The notes: generated by a model from the letters alone, not told the origin. DNA of 64,000 nt from Rhizobium sp. Leaf306 (GCF_001423425.1 NZ_LMNX01000001.1:206970-270969); one strand, 5' to 3'; numbered from the stretch's first letter, positions 37,133 through 47,626 are shown. Made by a program: numbers and translations.

Positions 37133-37720
37133 ATGCCCATCACCATCTTTGACGGTATTGTCATCGGCGTCACCCTGTTTTCGGCCGTGCTTGCCATGGT
37201 TCGAGGTTTCTCCCGCGAGGTTCTGTCGATCGCAAGCTGGGCCGGCGCCATTGCCGCCGCCTACTATCTCTACCCGCTGCTTGTCCCTTACGCGGAAAAG
37301 TACACATCCGATCACCGCATCGCCATTGCCGGTTCGGCGGGCGTCATCTTCCTCGTGGCGCTGATCATCATCTCCTTCATCACATCCAGAATTGCCGACT
37401 TCATTATCGACAGCCGCATCGGTGCGCTCGACCGCACGCTCGGCTTCCTGTTCGGAGCTGCCCGCGGCATCCTGCTTCTCGTCGTGGCCGTCGCGTTCTG
37501 GAACTGGCTGGTCGCTGAAAGTGCCCAGCCGACCTGGGTCACCAACGCCAAGTCGAAGCCATTCCTCGATACGCTGGTCGGTCGCCTCGAAGCCGTGCTG
37601 CCCGCCGATATCGAGCCGCAGATCAGGGCCCGCATCCTCGGCAAGGAAGAAGCCCCCGCCGATGGCGCTGTCGGCACCGACCAGACACCGGCCGAAGACG
37701 CACCGGTTACAAATAATTGA
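37133..37720 (+). CDS. cvpA: CvpA family membrane protein
   Basis: A 195-residue inner-membrane protein with four hydrophobic helices, starting MPITIFDGIVIGVTLFSAVL, and the CvpA motif RGFSREVLSI. In E. coli the gene is linked to colicin V production and envelope stress and lies directly upstream of purF, exactly as here. The last 35 residues are an acidic Ala/Pro/Asp tail. The start at 37133 lacks a strong ribosome site but fits the family N-terminus. Confidence 0.88.
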   Translation: MPITIFDGIVIGVTLFSAVLAMVRGFSREVLSIASWAGAIAAAYYLYPLLVPYAEKYTSDHRIAIAGSAGVIFLVALIIISFITSRIADFIIDSRIGALDRTLGFLFGAARGILLLVVAVAFWNWLVAESAQPTWVTNAKSKPFLDTLVGRLEAVLPADIEPQIRARILGKEEAPADGAVGTDQTPAEDAPVTNN

Positions 37721-37790
37721 CGCTGTGTTGCGCTTGATGCAGCGCACACCATCACCATTTGTGGTAACATTCGAAATCTGATGATAGACG

Positions 37791-37830
37791 GGCTGGTCTC
37801 CGGGGGAAATCTCCCCCGGCCAGCCTTTCC
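37791..37830 (+). terminator. Terminator or attenuator-like hairpin before purF
   Basis: GGCTGG (37791-37796) pairs with CCAGCC (37820-37825) and CCGGGGGA (37800-37807) with TCCCCCGG (37812-37819), loop AATC, with a three-base bulge TCT. TTTCCATTTTT follows. It lies 31 bases before the purF ATG and 70 bases after cvpA, so it could end cvpA transcription or regulate read-through into purF. Confidence 0.65.
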
Positions 37831-37855
37831 ATTTTTCCTGAAAGGGTACGGCCAG

Positions 37856-39358
37856 ATGCAGCAGCCGGGATCGCAAACATTCGATGTCAACCGCTCCAAC
37901 GTATGGGACGAAGACACCCTTCATGAAGAATGCGGCGTCTTTGGCGTCCTCGGCCACCCGGATGCGGCAACGCTGACGGCGCTCGGCCTGCATGCCCTGC
38001 AGCATCGCGGTCAGGAAGCCGCCGGTATCGTCTCGTTCGACGGTTTGCGCTTCCATTCGGAGCGCCGGATGGGCCTGGTCGGCGATCACTATACGGACCC
38101 GGTCACGCTCGCGAAGCTTCCCGGCAATATCTCGATCGGCCACAACCGCTATTCAACAACCGGCGAAGTCGCTCTTCGCAACGTCCAGCCGCTGTTTGCG
38201 GAACTGGAAGTCGGCGGTATCGCGATTGCCCACAACGGCAATTTCACCAACGGTCTCACGCTGCGCCGGCAATTGATCGCCGGCGGCGCCATCTGTCAGT
38301 CGACATCCGATACGGAAGTCGTCCTTCACCTCATCGCGCGCTCGCGCTACTCCTCCACCGCAGACCGCTTCATCGATGCCATCAGGCAGATGGAAGGCGG
38401 TTATTCGATGCTTGCCATCACCCGCACCAAGCTGATCGCGGCGCGTGATCCGACCGGTATCCGTCCCCTCGTTATGGGCGAACTCGACGGCAAGCCTGTG
38501 TTTGCCTCTGAAACCTGCGCGCTCGACATTATCGGTGCCAAGTTCATCCGCGACGTCGAAAACGGCGAAGTGATCATCTGCGAGATCCAGTCAGACGGCT
38601 CGATCTCGATCGATGCCCGCAAGGCCGGCAATGGCCAGCCGGAACGGCTCTGCCTGTTCGAATACGTCTATTTCGCTCGTCCCGATTCCGTTGTCGGCGG
38701 CCGCTCGGTCTATGTGGCGCGCAAGAACATGGGCATCAACCTCGCCAAGGAAGCGCCTGTCGATGCTGATGTCGTCGTGCCGGTTCCCGATGGCGGCACG
38801 CCGGCAGCTCTGGGGTACGCCCAGGAGAGCGGCATTCCGTTCGAATACGGCATCATCCGCAACCATTATGTCGGTCGCACCTTCATCGAGCCCACTCAGC
38901 AGATCCGCGCTTTCGGTGTGAAGCTGAAGCATTCGGCCAACCGGGCGATGATCGAGGGCAAGCGCGTCGTGCTGGTCGACGATTCGGTCGTGCGCGGCAC
39001 CACGTCGCTGAAGATCGTCCAGATGATCCGCGATGCCGGCGCCAAGGAAGTTCACCTGCGCGTCGCAAGCCCGATGATCTACTATCCCGATTTCTACGGC
39101 ATCGACACGCCGGACCGGGAAAAGCTGCTGGCCAACCAGTACGACAGCCTCGAAGCGATGTGCAAATATATCGGCGCGGACTCGCTCGAATTCCTGTCGA
39201 TCAACGGGCTTTACCGCGCCGTCGGCGGCGAAGACCGCAACGATGCACGGCCGCAGTTCACCGACCATTATTTCACCGGCGACTACCCGACGCGTCTTCT
39301 CGACAAGGACGGTGAAGCGGTCGGCCGCAAGGTGTCGCTTCTGGCCAGCAACGGCTGA
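37856..39358 (+). CDS. purF: Amidophosphoribosyltransferase
   Basis: A 500-residue enzyme catalysing the first step of purine synthesis, PRPP plus glutamine to phosphoribosylamine. The N-terminal nucleophile is Cys26 in HEECGVFGV, exposed after removal of a propeptide. The PRPP loop is VVLVDDSVVRGTTS. The C-terminal cysteines that ligate a 4Fe-4S cluster in the Bacillus type are replaced (NDARPQF where Bacillus has a Cys-rich segment). GAAAGGG precedes the ATG at 37856; an upstream in-frame ATG would place the terminator-like hairpin inside the coding region. Confidence 0.94.
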   Translation: MQQPGSQTFDVNRSNVWDEDTLHEECGVFGVLGHPDAATLTALGLHALQHRGQEAAGIVSFDGLRFHSERRMGLVGDHYTDPVTLAKLPGNISIGHNRYSTTGEVALRNVQPLFAELEVGGIAIAHNGNFTNGLTLRRQLIAGGAICQSTSDTEVVLHLIARSRYSSTADRFIDAIRQMEGGYSMLAITRTKLIAARDPTGIRPLVMGELDGKPVFASETCALDIIGAKFIRDVENGEVIICEIQSDGSISIDARKAGNGQPERLCLFEYVYFARPDSVVGGRSVYVARKNMGINLAKEAPVDADVVVPVPDGGTPAALGYAQESGIPFEYGIIRNHYVGRTFIEPTQQIRAFGVKLKHSANRAMIEGKRVVLVDDSVVRGTTSLKIVQMIRDAGAKEVHLRVASPMIYYPDFYGIDTPDREKLLANQYDSLEAMCKYIGADSLEFLSINGLYRAVGGEDRNDARPQFTDHYFTGDYPTRLLDKDGEAVGRKVSLLASNG

Positions 39359-39386
39359 ATGGTTTTCAATCGATCATGAACGTTTT

Positions 39387-39417
39387 AGAAGGCTGCGGGA
39401 ACGCGGCCTTCTTTTTT
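39387..39417 (+). terminator. Intrinsic terminator after purF
   Basis: AGAAGGC-TGCG (39387-39397), loop GGAA and a C, then CGCG-GCCTTCT (39402-39412) form an 11-pair stem with one G-T pair, running into TTTTTT. It is placed 28 bases after the purF stop. Confidence 0.85.
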
Positions 39418-39442
39418 GGTCGCGACTGGCAGGGATGGAACA

Positions 39443-40183
39443 ATGACGATCGACTTGAAGGGTAGGATTGCGCTGGTGACCGGCGCCTCGCGCGGCATCG
39501 GTTACTTCACGGCACTGGAGCTGGCAAAGGCCGGCGCGCATGTGATCGCCACCGCACGCACCGGCGGCGGGCTGGAAGAGCTGGATGACGCGATCAAGGC
39601 CGTCGGTGGTTCGGCGACGCTCGTGCCGTTTGATCTGACCGACATGGAGGCGATCGACCGCCTCGGTGCCTCGATCTTCGAACGCTGGGGCAAGCTCGAC
39701 ATCCTGGTCGCCAATGCCGGCATCCTTGGTACAATTTCGCCGCTCGGGCATATCGAGGCGAAAGTGTTCGAAAAGGTGATGCTGACCAATGTCACCTCGA
39801 TGTGGCGGCTGATCCGCTCCGTCGAGCCGCTGCTGGTGCGCTCCGATGCGGGTCGCGCCCTGCTCTTCTCGTCAGGTGCTGCCGCAAAGGCCCCGGCTTT
39901 CTGGGGTGCCTACGCGATCTCGAAATCAGCAGTGGAGACCATGGGCCGCATCTGGGCTGCAGAAAACACCCACACGACGCTGAAGGTCAACATGGTCAAC
40001 CCGGGCGCCACAAGGACCGCGATGCGGGCGCAGGCCGTGCCTGGCGAAGATCCGGAGACACTGCCGCATCCGTCGGAGGTGGCGCAGAAGATCCTCTTCC
40101 TCGCCTCGCCAGAGCTTACCGACAGTGGCCGCATGTTCGTGGTGCGCGAAAACCGGTTCGTCGATTTCAGAATGCCGGAATAA
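39443..40183 (+). CDS. Short-chain dehydrogenase/reductase
   Basis: A 246-residue SDR with the NAD(P)-binding TGASRGIG (13-20), NNAG-like ANAG and the catalytic Ser143 or Ser144, Tyr157 and Lys161 (WGAYAISKSA). The substrate cannot be predicted. The start at 39443 gives MTIDLKGRIALVTGAS; the nine-codon-longer version would include the terminator's T tract region. It forms a likely pair with the DedA gene 41 bases downstream. Confidence 0.88.
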   Translation: MTIDLKGRIALVTGASRGIGYFTALELAKAGAHVIATARTGGGLEELDDAIKAVGGSATLVPFDLTDMEAIDRLGASIFERWGKLDILVANAGILGTISPLGHIEAKVFEKVMLTNVTSMWRLIRSVEPLLVRSDAGRALLFSSGAAAKAPAFWGAYAISKSAVETMGRIWAAENTHTTLKVNMVNPGATRTAMRAQAVPGEDPETLPHPSEVAQKILFLASPELTDSGRMFVVRENRFVDFRMPE

Positions 40184-40224
40184 CCGGATAGACCGACAGC
40201 CCGGACGTTTGGGGGAATCTAGTC

Positions 40225-40806
40225 ATGAGCCTGGAACAGTTGATCGGTGAGTATGGACCGGTGGCCGTGTTTCTGGGAGCGGCTGTCGAGGGCGAGACGG
40301 CAGCGTTTCTCGGCGGCGTGATTTCCCACCGCGGCCTCATGCCCTACTGGCAGGCCGCGGCGGGTGCCTTCTTGGGATCGCTGATCGCTGACCAGGCGCT
40401 GTTTTTTGCGGGCCGCCACGCCAACCGCTTGGCAATCGTCCAGCGGATGATGCGGGTAAAGGCTGCAGAACGCGTCCGCACCCTGCTTGCTGCGCATCCG
40501 ACGGGCTTCATCCTCTCGTTCCGTTTCATCTACGGCATCCGCACCGTCAGTCCCTTGATGATCGGACTTTCCGGCATCTCGCCTCTTCGCTTCTTCTTTC
40601 TCAATCTCATCGCCGCATTCGTCTGGGGCGTCGGGATAACGGCGATCGGGTACCTGTTCGGCAACGCGGTCGAGGCGCTGTTTGGACATTTGAGACTGCA
40701 TGTTCACATGCTCGCAGCCCTCGGCGTAATCCTTGTTGCGGTTGCCGTCACCGCATTCCTGGCGCGCAAGACGTTGTCACGCGTGTGGGCGGGAACCCGA
40801 AATTAG
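40225..40806 (+). CDS. DedA/VTT family membrane protein
   Basis: A 193-residue inner-membrane protein with the DedA signature: a re-entrant region with Glu in GAAVEGETAAFLGG, and the FRFIYGIRTVSPLMIGLSGI segment with its conserved arginines. DedA proteins are proposed lipid (undecaprenyl phosphate) flippases or membrane homeostasis factors. The sub-family substrate is unknown. It is last in the SDR-DedA pair and converges on a small minus-strand gene. Confidence 0.88.
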   Translation: MSLEQLIGEYGPVAVFLGAAVEGETAAFLGGVISHRGLMPYWQAAAGAFLGSLIADQALFFAGRHANRLAIVQRMMRVKAAERVRTLLAAHPTGFILSFRFIYGIRTVSPLMIGLSGISPLRFFFLNLIAAFVWGVGITAIGYLFGNAVEALFGHLRLHVHMLAALGVILVAVAVTAFLARKTLSRVWAGTRN

Positions 40807-40827
40807 GTCGCACGCCGTTCGGACATC

Positions 40828-41055
40828 TCAGTTGCTCGTGAGAGCCGAATGGGTGCTGAGCACCTTTTCGAGAAGAACATCGTCGTCGCGCACGCCGAGC
40901 TGGTAGAAGCGGATTGCCATGGCCGCCAGCCTTGCGGCGGACGGATCGTGCCTAGAGCGACCGGTCATCCAGCGCGCGACGTTGTATATTCGCGCCAGCC
41001 GTTCCAGCTCACCCGGATCAAGCGGCTTTCCCACGAAGGTCGTTCTTACGTCCAT
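40828..41055 (-). CDS. Small conserved-type hypothetical protein
   Basis: A 75-residue protein beginning MDVRTTFVGKPLDPGELERL with a strong GGGAGG eight bases upstream of the ATG. It is largely helical (ELERLARIYNVARWMTGRS; SAARLAAMAIRFYQLG) without signal or membrane segments. I do not recognise a family. The longer form starting at GTG 41070 overlaps its own ribosome site and is rejected. Confidence 0.65.
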   Translation of the reverse strand: MDVRTTFVGKPLDPGELERLARIYNVARWMTGRSRHDPSAARLAAMAIRFYQLGVRDDDVLLEKVLSTHSALTSN

Positions 41056-41412
41056 GACCCTGCCTCCCACTCTTCATCAGTGATTTCTAATATTAGGCAG
41101 AATGGACAAAACGCAAAACACAGGTTTTGGTTAAGATTAACCGGTAACTAAACGCGGGCGGTGAAAACCTCTTTTCAACAGCTTTTTAGATGGGATTTCG
41201 GACCGGGAACGCACCAGCAAATCTCTTGACCAAACAGTGGCCTCGCGCCATAAACGACGGATGAACACGGCGATTTCCATCTGCGGGATCATTATTCGCT
41301 CAGCGTAAAGCGCTGGCCTGGCCGTTTTCGTCTCTCGAAAAGCTTTGAAGACAAACGCTCTGGTCCGCTCGCCATAGATGCATGCGACGTCAGGATTTTG
41401 GGAGATTTTTTG
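41056..41412. other. 357-base divergent intergenic region before cysS
   Basis: Between the small minus-strand gene and cysS. It contains the perfect palindrome GGTTAA-GA-TTAACC at 41129-41142 and a plausible plus-strand promoter: CTTGAC at 41225-41230, an 18-base spacer and CATAAA at 41249-41254. No coding sequence or structured RNA is obvious. Confidence 0.4.
41225..41254 (+). promoter_or_regulatory. Candidate cysS promoter
   Basis: CTTGAC (41225-41230) and CATAAA (41249-41254) are separated by 18 bases, a fair match to the rhizobial housekeeping promoter pattern. It would start transcription about 150 bases before cysS. Confidence 0.3.
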
Positions 41413-42810
41413 ATGAGCGTCACGCTCAAACTATACAATACCTTGATCCGCCAGAAGACGGCGTTCGAGCCCATCGATGCCGACAACGTCCGCATGTATG
41501 TCTGCGGCCCGACGGTCTATGATTTCGCCCATATCGGTAACGCCCGGCCGGTGATCGTGTTCGATGTGCTATTCCGGCTGCTGCGGCACGTGTATGGCGA
41601 CGCCCACGTGACCTATGCGCGCAACATTACCGACGTGGATGACAAGATCAACGCCCGGGCGCTGCGCGATTTTCCGCATCTTGCGCTCAACGATGCAATC
41701 CATGCGGTGACCGAAAAGACGGCGAAGCAGTTTCACGACGACGTCGCGGCCCTTGGCTGCCTTGAACCCACCGTCGAGCCGCGCGCCACCGACAATATTG
41801 CGCAGATGATCGCCATCATCGAAAAGCTCGTCGGCAACGGCAACGCCTATGTCGCTGAGGGCGAAGTGCTGTTCGACACCAAGTCGATGGCCGATTACGG
41901 CCAGCTTTCCAAGCGTCCGCTGGATGAGCAGCAGGCGGGTGCGCGCGTCGCTGTTGATGCGCACAAGAAGAACCCGGGCGATTTCGTGCTGTGGAAGCTT
42001 TCCTCCCACAACGAACCCGGCTGGGACAGCCCCTGGGGACGCGGTCGCCCCGGCTGGCATATCGAATGCTCGGCGATGAGCGGCCGCTATCTCGGCGAAG
42101 TCTTCGACATCCATGGCGGCGGGCTGGACCTGATCTTTCCGCACCATGAGAATGAGATTGCCCAGTCGCGCTGCGCCCACGGCACCGACGTGATGGCAAA
42201 TGTCTGGATGCATAACGGCTTCGTGCAGGTCGAAGGCCGAAAGATGTCGAAGTCCGACGGCAATTTCATTACCATCAACCAGTTGCTGGATACCGATACA
42301 TTCGGCGGCCGCAAGTGGCCGGGCCAGGTGCTGCGCCTCGCCATGCTGATGACGCATTACCGCGAACCGATCGATTTTTCGATCAAGCGCATCGAGGAGG
42401 CCGAGCGGCTTCTTGCCAAATGGCCGGCCGTCGACCTCGCCGACATTCCTTCGAGCACGCAGCCCTGCCCGATCGTCCTCGACGCGCTCGCCGACGACCT
42501 CAACACGGTGGCCGCGATCCAGCGCATCCATGCGCTGGCGCAGGAAGCCAATGCCGACAGCACGCTGCTGCCGATGTTTGCCGCCAGTGCCGCCCTTCTC
42601 GGCGTCGCGCCGGAAAAGACGGAAGTGGACGGGGCGCTTGCCGAAGCGGTGGATGCGCTCGTCGCGCTGCGTCTCGAAATGCTCAAAGCGAAGAACTTCG
42701 CCGAAGCCGACCGCATCCGTGACGAACTGTCAACCAAGGGCATCCAGCTGAAGGATCGCAAGAACGCCGAGACCGGCGAACGGGTGACCACCTGGGAGGT
42801 AAAGCGCTAA
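41413..42810 (+). CDS. cysS: Cysteinyl-tRNA synthetase
   Basis: A 465-residue class I synthetase. The HIGH motif is AHIGN at 39-43, the KMSKS loop is in [10 protein letters not shown], and zinc ligands include Cys31 (YVCGPTVY), the cysteine in HIECSAMS and the histidines in [10 protein letters not shown]. The start at 41413 is chosen because GGAG lies eight bases upstream. The length matches the family (E. coli 461). Confidence 0.96.
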   Translation: MSVTLKLYNTLIRQKTAFEPIDADNVRMYVCGPTVYDFAHIGNARPVIVFDVLFRLLRHVYGDAHVTYARNITDVDDKINARALRDFPHLALNDAIHAVTEKTAKQFHDDVAALGCLEPTVEPRATDNIAQMIAIIEKLVGNGNAYVAEGEVLFDTKSMADYGQLSKRPLDEQQAGARVAVDAHKKNPGDFVLWKLSSHNEPGWDSPWGRGRPGWHIECSAMSGRYLGEVFDIHGGGLDLIFPHHENEIAQSRCAHGTDVMANVWMHNGFVQVEGRKMSKSDGNFITINQLLDTDTFGGRKWPGQVLRLAMLMTHYREPIDFSIKRIEEAERLLAKWPAVDLADIPSSTQPCPIVLDALADDLNTVAAIQRIHALAQEANADSTLLPMFAASAALLGVAPEKTEVDGALAEAVDALVALRLEMLKAKNFAEADRIRDELSTKGIQLKDRKNAETGERVTTWEVKR

Positions 42811-42827
42811 CGCTTGCCGCATGGGCG

Positions 42828-42860
42828 GGGTGGTCCTATGCTTTTGGCACGGGACCACCC
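42828..42860. terminator. Hairpin after cysS
   Basis: GGGTGGTCC (42828-42836) and GGACCACCC (42852-42860) form a perfect nine-pair stem with a 15-base loop, 17 bases after the cysS stop. The next bases are AAAGG, so the plus strand lacks a T tract. Confidence 0.45.
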
Positions 42861-42881
42861 AAAGGATGAGGGGAGGATGAC

Positions 42882-42953
42882 ATGAGTGCAGAGCGCCAAC
42901 CAAACCCTGTGGGCAGTCGCGGCCGTCAGACCTCGCTACGGGGCAATGCATGA
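42882..42953 (+). CDS. 23-residue leader ORF coupled to the GFA gene
   Basis: ATG at 42882 is preceded by GAGGGGAGG at ideal spacing and opens 23 codons (MSAERQPNPVGSRGRQTSLR then GNA). The stop TGA (42951-42953) overlaps the ATG of the next gene in the ATGA arrangement. The GFA gene has no good ribosome site of its own, so this ORF may exist to deliver ribosomes to it. The peptide is basic and without a known family; it might also be a remnant of a longer gene. Confidence 0.55.
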   Translation: MSAERQPNPVGSRGRQTSLRGNA

Positions 42954-43458
42954 CGAGCCATGACATTTGCACCGGCGGCTGTCAGTGCGGCGCCCTGCGT
43001 TTTCGCCTCGACGGCAAGCCCGACCATGTCTCCATCTGCCATTGCCGCATGTGTCAGAAGGCGTTCGGTGCCTATTATGCGCCCCTCGTCTCCACCCGCG
43101 GCACCGGCTTTTCATGGACGCGCGGACAGCCAAAATATTTCCACTCTTCGAACCATGTGCGGCGCGGCTTCTGCGACAATTGCGGCACTCCGCTGACCTA
43201 TGAGGCGGCGGATGGCATTGCGGTCTCGGCCGGTGCTTTCGACGATCCGTCGGTGCTGCCGCCGTCGGTCCAGTATGGCACCGAAGGCAAGGTGGCGTTC
43301 GTGGATCATCTGCACACCCTGCCCGGGCACGATACGATGGATGATATCGACGAGGCGCCTTTCCTCAATGATATCGTTTCCAACCAGCATCCGGATCACG
43401 ATACACAGACGTGGCAACCAGTTCCCGCCGATCGCGGAATGACGAAGGAGGACGATGC

Positions 43459-43462
<4 letters not shown>
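42950..43462 (+). CDS. GFA family zinc-binding protein (first copy)
   Basis: A 170-residue protein of the glutathione-dependent formaldehyde-activating enzyme (GFA/DUF636) family. Seven cysteines form the usual two zinc sites: 11 and 13 (GCQCG), 30, 32 and 35 (CHCRMC), and 75 and 78 (CDNC). Most members are uncharacterised; the formaldehyde role is proven for few. It is translated from an ATG overlapping the leader ORF stop and overlaps the second copy by four bases. Confidence 0.88.
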
Positions 43463-44921
<1,459 letters not shown>

Positions 44922-44932
44922 ATGCGAAAGCT

Positions 44933-44953
44933 TGCGGGGCGTCTCGCCCCGCA
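44933..44953 (+). terminator. Stem-loop after pip
   Basis: TGCGGGGCG (44933-44941), loop TCT, and CGCCCCGCA (44945-44953) form a perfect nine-pair hairpin 11 bases after the pip stop. There is no T tract directly behind it. Confidence 0.55.
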
Positions 44954-44970
44954 TTCGGCTCCCGCCAACG

Positions 44971-44990
44971 TCTCCCTGCGGGCGGGGAGA
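44971..44990. repeat. Possible dispersed palindromic element
   Basis: TCTCCCTGC and GCGGGGAGA (44971-44990) make a nine-pair stem with one G-T pair and a two-base centre, followed by CCTCACCCCTCCCGATC. CTCTCCCCGC...GCGGGGAGA units of this kind are scattered between genes in many rhizobia. Membership in a repeat family cannot be checked within this window. Confidence 0.35.
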
Positions 44991-45110
44991 AGCGATATGC
45001 CTCACCCCTCCCGATCAACATCCCGTTATGCCGGTTGAGATTAACCGCCGGCCGGCACAGTTAGGGGCTCCCTGTCCTATCCCATCCTCCTGAAGCCGAG
45101 CCTCATCGAC

Positions 45111-46226
45111 GTGTTTCATCTCGCCAAAGCCCTTCTGTGCCTCTACGTCGTCCTCCGCTTCCTTCTGCCGCTGCCTTGGCCCCGCTGGGCGAAGGGAACG
45201 ATCGCGGTCGTGCTGATGGTGGTGTTCCAGCACAGCCTGATCAGCCGGATTGTGTTTGGCACGATGTTTTCGCCTGAAGTGCCGCGGATGACGATGATCG
45301 TCGTCAACTGGATGGCGGGCACGATCCTGTTGCTTGGCATATTTCAGCTGGCGCTCGATCTGGTCGCGCTTGTCACGGCAGCCCTTCGACGTCGGCGGAT
45401 CAGAATACCGGTCGGGCTGCGCTACGGGATCGGCGCAGCTGCCATGTCGCTTGCAGCTTTTGCCGTCAACCAGGCGATCCGGGTGCCGCCGGTCAAGGAA
45501 GTGGAGATCCGCATCCCCAACCTGCCAGCGCAGTTTGATGGCTACCGGTTGATCCAGCTGACGGATCTTCACATCAGCCGCCTGTTTCAGGCGCCCTGGG
45601 TCGAAGAGACGGTAGCCAAGGCCAATGCCCAGAATGCCGACCTCATCGTCATCACCGGCGACCTGATCGATGGCGATCTGCAGGCCCGCAATCTGGATGT
45701 TGCCCCGCTTGCCAAACTGCGCGCTCCGGACGGCGTCTTCACCATTCCGGGCAATCACGAATATTACTTCGGCCATGACGACTGGATGCGGCAATACGAG
45801 ACGCTTGGCCTTCGCACCATTTCCAACGGCCATGTCGTTCTGTCGCGCGGCGGTGCGCAGATGGTGCTGGCCGGCGTCAACGATCTCAACGCCACGCGGT
45901 TCGGTCTGGAAGGCCCTGACGTCGGCAAGGCGCTATCAGGTGCGCCGGCTGATGTTCCGGTCATCCTCCTCAACCACCAGCCACGCGATGCGAAGCTTTC
46001 GGCGGATGCCGGGGCCGATCTGCAGCTGTCCGGCCATACCCATGGCGGCATGATCTGGGGGTTCGATCGCCTTATCGCCCGCTTCAACAACGGCTTCGTG
46101 TCCGGCCTCTACGACGTCGATCAGATGTCGCTCTATGTCAATAACGGTACGGCCCTGTGGATCGGTTTTGCGCTGAGGCTCGGCGTGCCCTCCGAACTGA
46201 CCGTGATCACGCTGAGGCCGAACTGA
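45111..46226 (+). CDS. Membrane-anchored metallophosphoesterase
   Basis: A 371-residue protein with about four N-terminal hydrophobic helices (to about 120) and a C-terminal calcineurin-like phosphoesterase domain. Metal-site motifs in order: TDLHIS (Asp152, His154), GDLIDG, GNHEYY, LNHQP and SGHTHGG. It resembles YaeI/YkuE-type enzymes, some of which act on lipid or envelope phosphates; the substrate is unknown. The GTG start at 45111 has no strong ribosome site, and no better start exists upstream in frame. Confidence 0.85.
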   Translation: MFHLAKALLCLYVVLRFLLPLPWPRWAKGTIAVVLMVVFQHSLISRIVFGTMFSPEVPRMTMIVVNWMAGTILLLGIFQLALDLVALVTAALRRRRIRIPVGLRYGIGAAAMSLAAFAVNQAIRVPPVKEVEIRIPNLPAQFDGYRLIQLTDLHISRLFQAPWVEETVAKANAQNADLIVITGDLIDGDLQARNLDVAPLAKLRAPDGVFTIPGNHEYYFGHDDWMRQYETLGLRTISNGHVVLSRGGAQMVLAGVNDLNATRFGLEGPDVGKALSGAPADVPVILLNHQPRDAKLSADAGADLQLSGHTHGGMIWGFDRLIARFNNGFVSGLYDVDQMSLYVNNGTALWIGFALRLGVPSELTVITLRPN

Positions 46227-46337
46227 AGGCTGTATCGGTCGCGCCACTGATCCATGCTTCACAGAAATGAATTGGCCGGGGGCTCTGCCTTGGTGTATCC
46301 CGCCAGCCAACGATAACAAATTGCCGGAAACGCCCTG

Positions 46338-47264
46338 ATGGCCACCGATACCGTTCCCGTCGCCGCACAACCCGCGGGAGCGAAGAACGAGGACACGCCG
46401 CGCGGCTTTGCCTTCGGCATCACCGCCTATCTCCTGTGGGGCGTCCTTCCCTTCTACCTGAAAGCGGTCGCGCATCTTCCGGCGCTGGAAGTGCTGGCGC
46501 ACCGCGCCATCTGGTCGGTGCCGATCGCCGGCCTCGTGCTGATCATTCTCGGACGCACCGGGGATGTAAAGACCGCGATCCGGACGCCGCGCATGCTCGG
46601 CATGGCCTGCGTCACCGCCGCCTTCATCACCGCCAACTGGGGTATCTATGTCTGGGCGGTCTCGAACGGTCATGCGATCGATGCCGCGCTCGGCTATTTC
46701 ATCAATCCGCTGTTCAGTATCCTCATGGCAGCGCTGGTGCTGAAGGAAAAGCTTTTGCCGATGCAGAAGGCGGCGATCGGGCTTGCCGTGGTCGGTGTCG
46801 CAATCCTCACCTGGGGTTCGGGCGGACTGCCGTGGGTGTCGCTGGCGCTGACATTTACCTGGGGTTTTTATGCCCTCTTCCGCAAGACGCTGCCGATCGG
46901 TCCGAACCAGGGGTTTTTCCTCGAAGTGCTGCTGATCAGCATTCCGATGCTGCCCTACCTCATCTGGCTGGAAGCGACGGGCCAGGGCCATTTCCTGAAC
47001 GGTGTCGGCTACGATGCGGCCCTGCTTGCCTTTGCCGGTATAGCGACAGCCGTGCCGCTGATGATCTATGCCAATGCCACCAAGCTGCTGAAGCTGTCGA
47101 CCATCGGCATCATGCAGTATATCGCACCGACAATGATCTTTCTGACCGCTGTGTTTATCTTCAAGGAGCCGTTGAGCGGCATCAAGCTCACCGCCTTCGT
47201 GTTCATCTGGTCGGCACTTGCCGTCTATACGCTGGCGATGCTGCGGGACCTTCGCAGCCGCTGA
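46338..47264 (+). CDS. rarD: RarD/EamA family transporter
   Basis: A 308-residue inner-membrane protein with ten hydrophobic helices in two EamA repeats. The N-terminal GFAFGITAYLLWGVLPFYLKA and the ALGYFINPLFSILMAAL segment are typical of RarD. The transported substrate is not established for the family (linked to chloramphenicol sensitivity in some species). It is followed by the cupin gene after 23 bases, probably in one transcript. Confidence 0.88.
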   Translation: MATDTVPVAAQPAGAKNEDTPRGFAFGITAYLLWGVLPFYLKAVAHLPALEVLAHRAIWSVPIAGLVLIILGRTGDVKTAIRTPRMLGMACVTAAFITANWGIYVWAVSNGHAIDAALGYFINPLFSILMAALVLKEKLLPMQKAAIGLAVVGVAILTWGSGGLPWVSLALTFTWGFYALFRKTLPIGPNQGFFLEVLLISIPMLPYLIWLEATGQGHFLNGVGYDAALLAFAGIATAVPLMIYANATKLLKLSTIGIMQYIAPTMIFLTAVFIFKEPLSGIKLTAFVFIWSALAVYTLAMLRDLRSR

Positions 47265-47287
47265 CCGCCCATCAGGAGATTTCGTTC

Positions 47288-47617
47288 ATGCAGATGTCAG
47301 ATATCCCCTTCGGCACGACGGACTGGTCGCAGATTGAGCCGACCGTCCACAAGGGTGACACCGGACACTCGACCTGGCGCACCCGCCATTTCGGACCAAT
47401 CCGGGTGCGGATGGTGGAGCATTCGCCGGGCTATCTCGCCGACCACTGGTGCGAGAAGGGCCATATCCTGCTGTGCCTCGAAGGCAAGATGACGACCGAA
47501 CTTGCCGACGGACGCGTCTTCGTGCTGAAGCCCGGGATGAGCTATCAAGTGGCCGACAGTGCCGAACCGCACCGGTCCTCGACGACACTGGGCGCCAAGC
47601 TCTTCATCGTTGACTGA
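47288..47617 (+). CDS. DHCW-motif cupin protein
   Basis: A 109-residue single-domain beta-barrel with the hallmark ADHWCEKGH followed by a glycine-containing turn and strands (LCLEGKMTTELADGR, VLKPGMSYQV). The His/Cys motif may bind a metal. The function is unknown for the family. AGGAGA precedes the ATG at 47288 with an eight-base gap. It ends nine bases before the convergent LysE-type gene. Confidence 0.82.
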   Translation: MQMSDIPFGTTDWSQIEPTVHKGDTGHSTWRTRHFGPIRVRMVEHSPGYLADHWCEKGHILLCLEGKMTTELADGRVFVLKPGMSYQVADSAEPHRSSTTLGAKLFIVD

Positions 47618-47626
47618 GGCTCGTCT

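Noticed and set aside
41131..41154. A possible CtrA box (TTAA, seven bases, then CTAA)
   Set aside because: The second half deviates from TTAA and the palindrome explains the same bases; too weak to list as a site.
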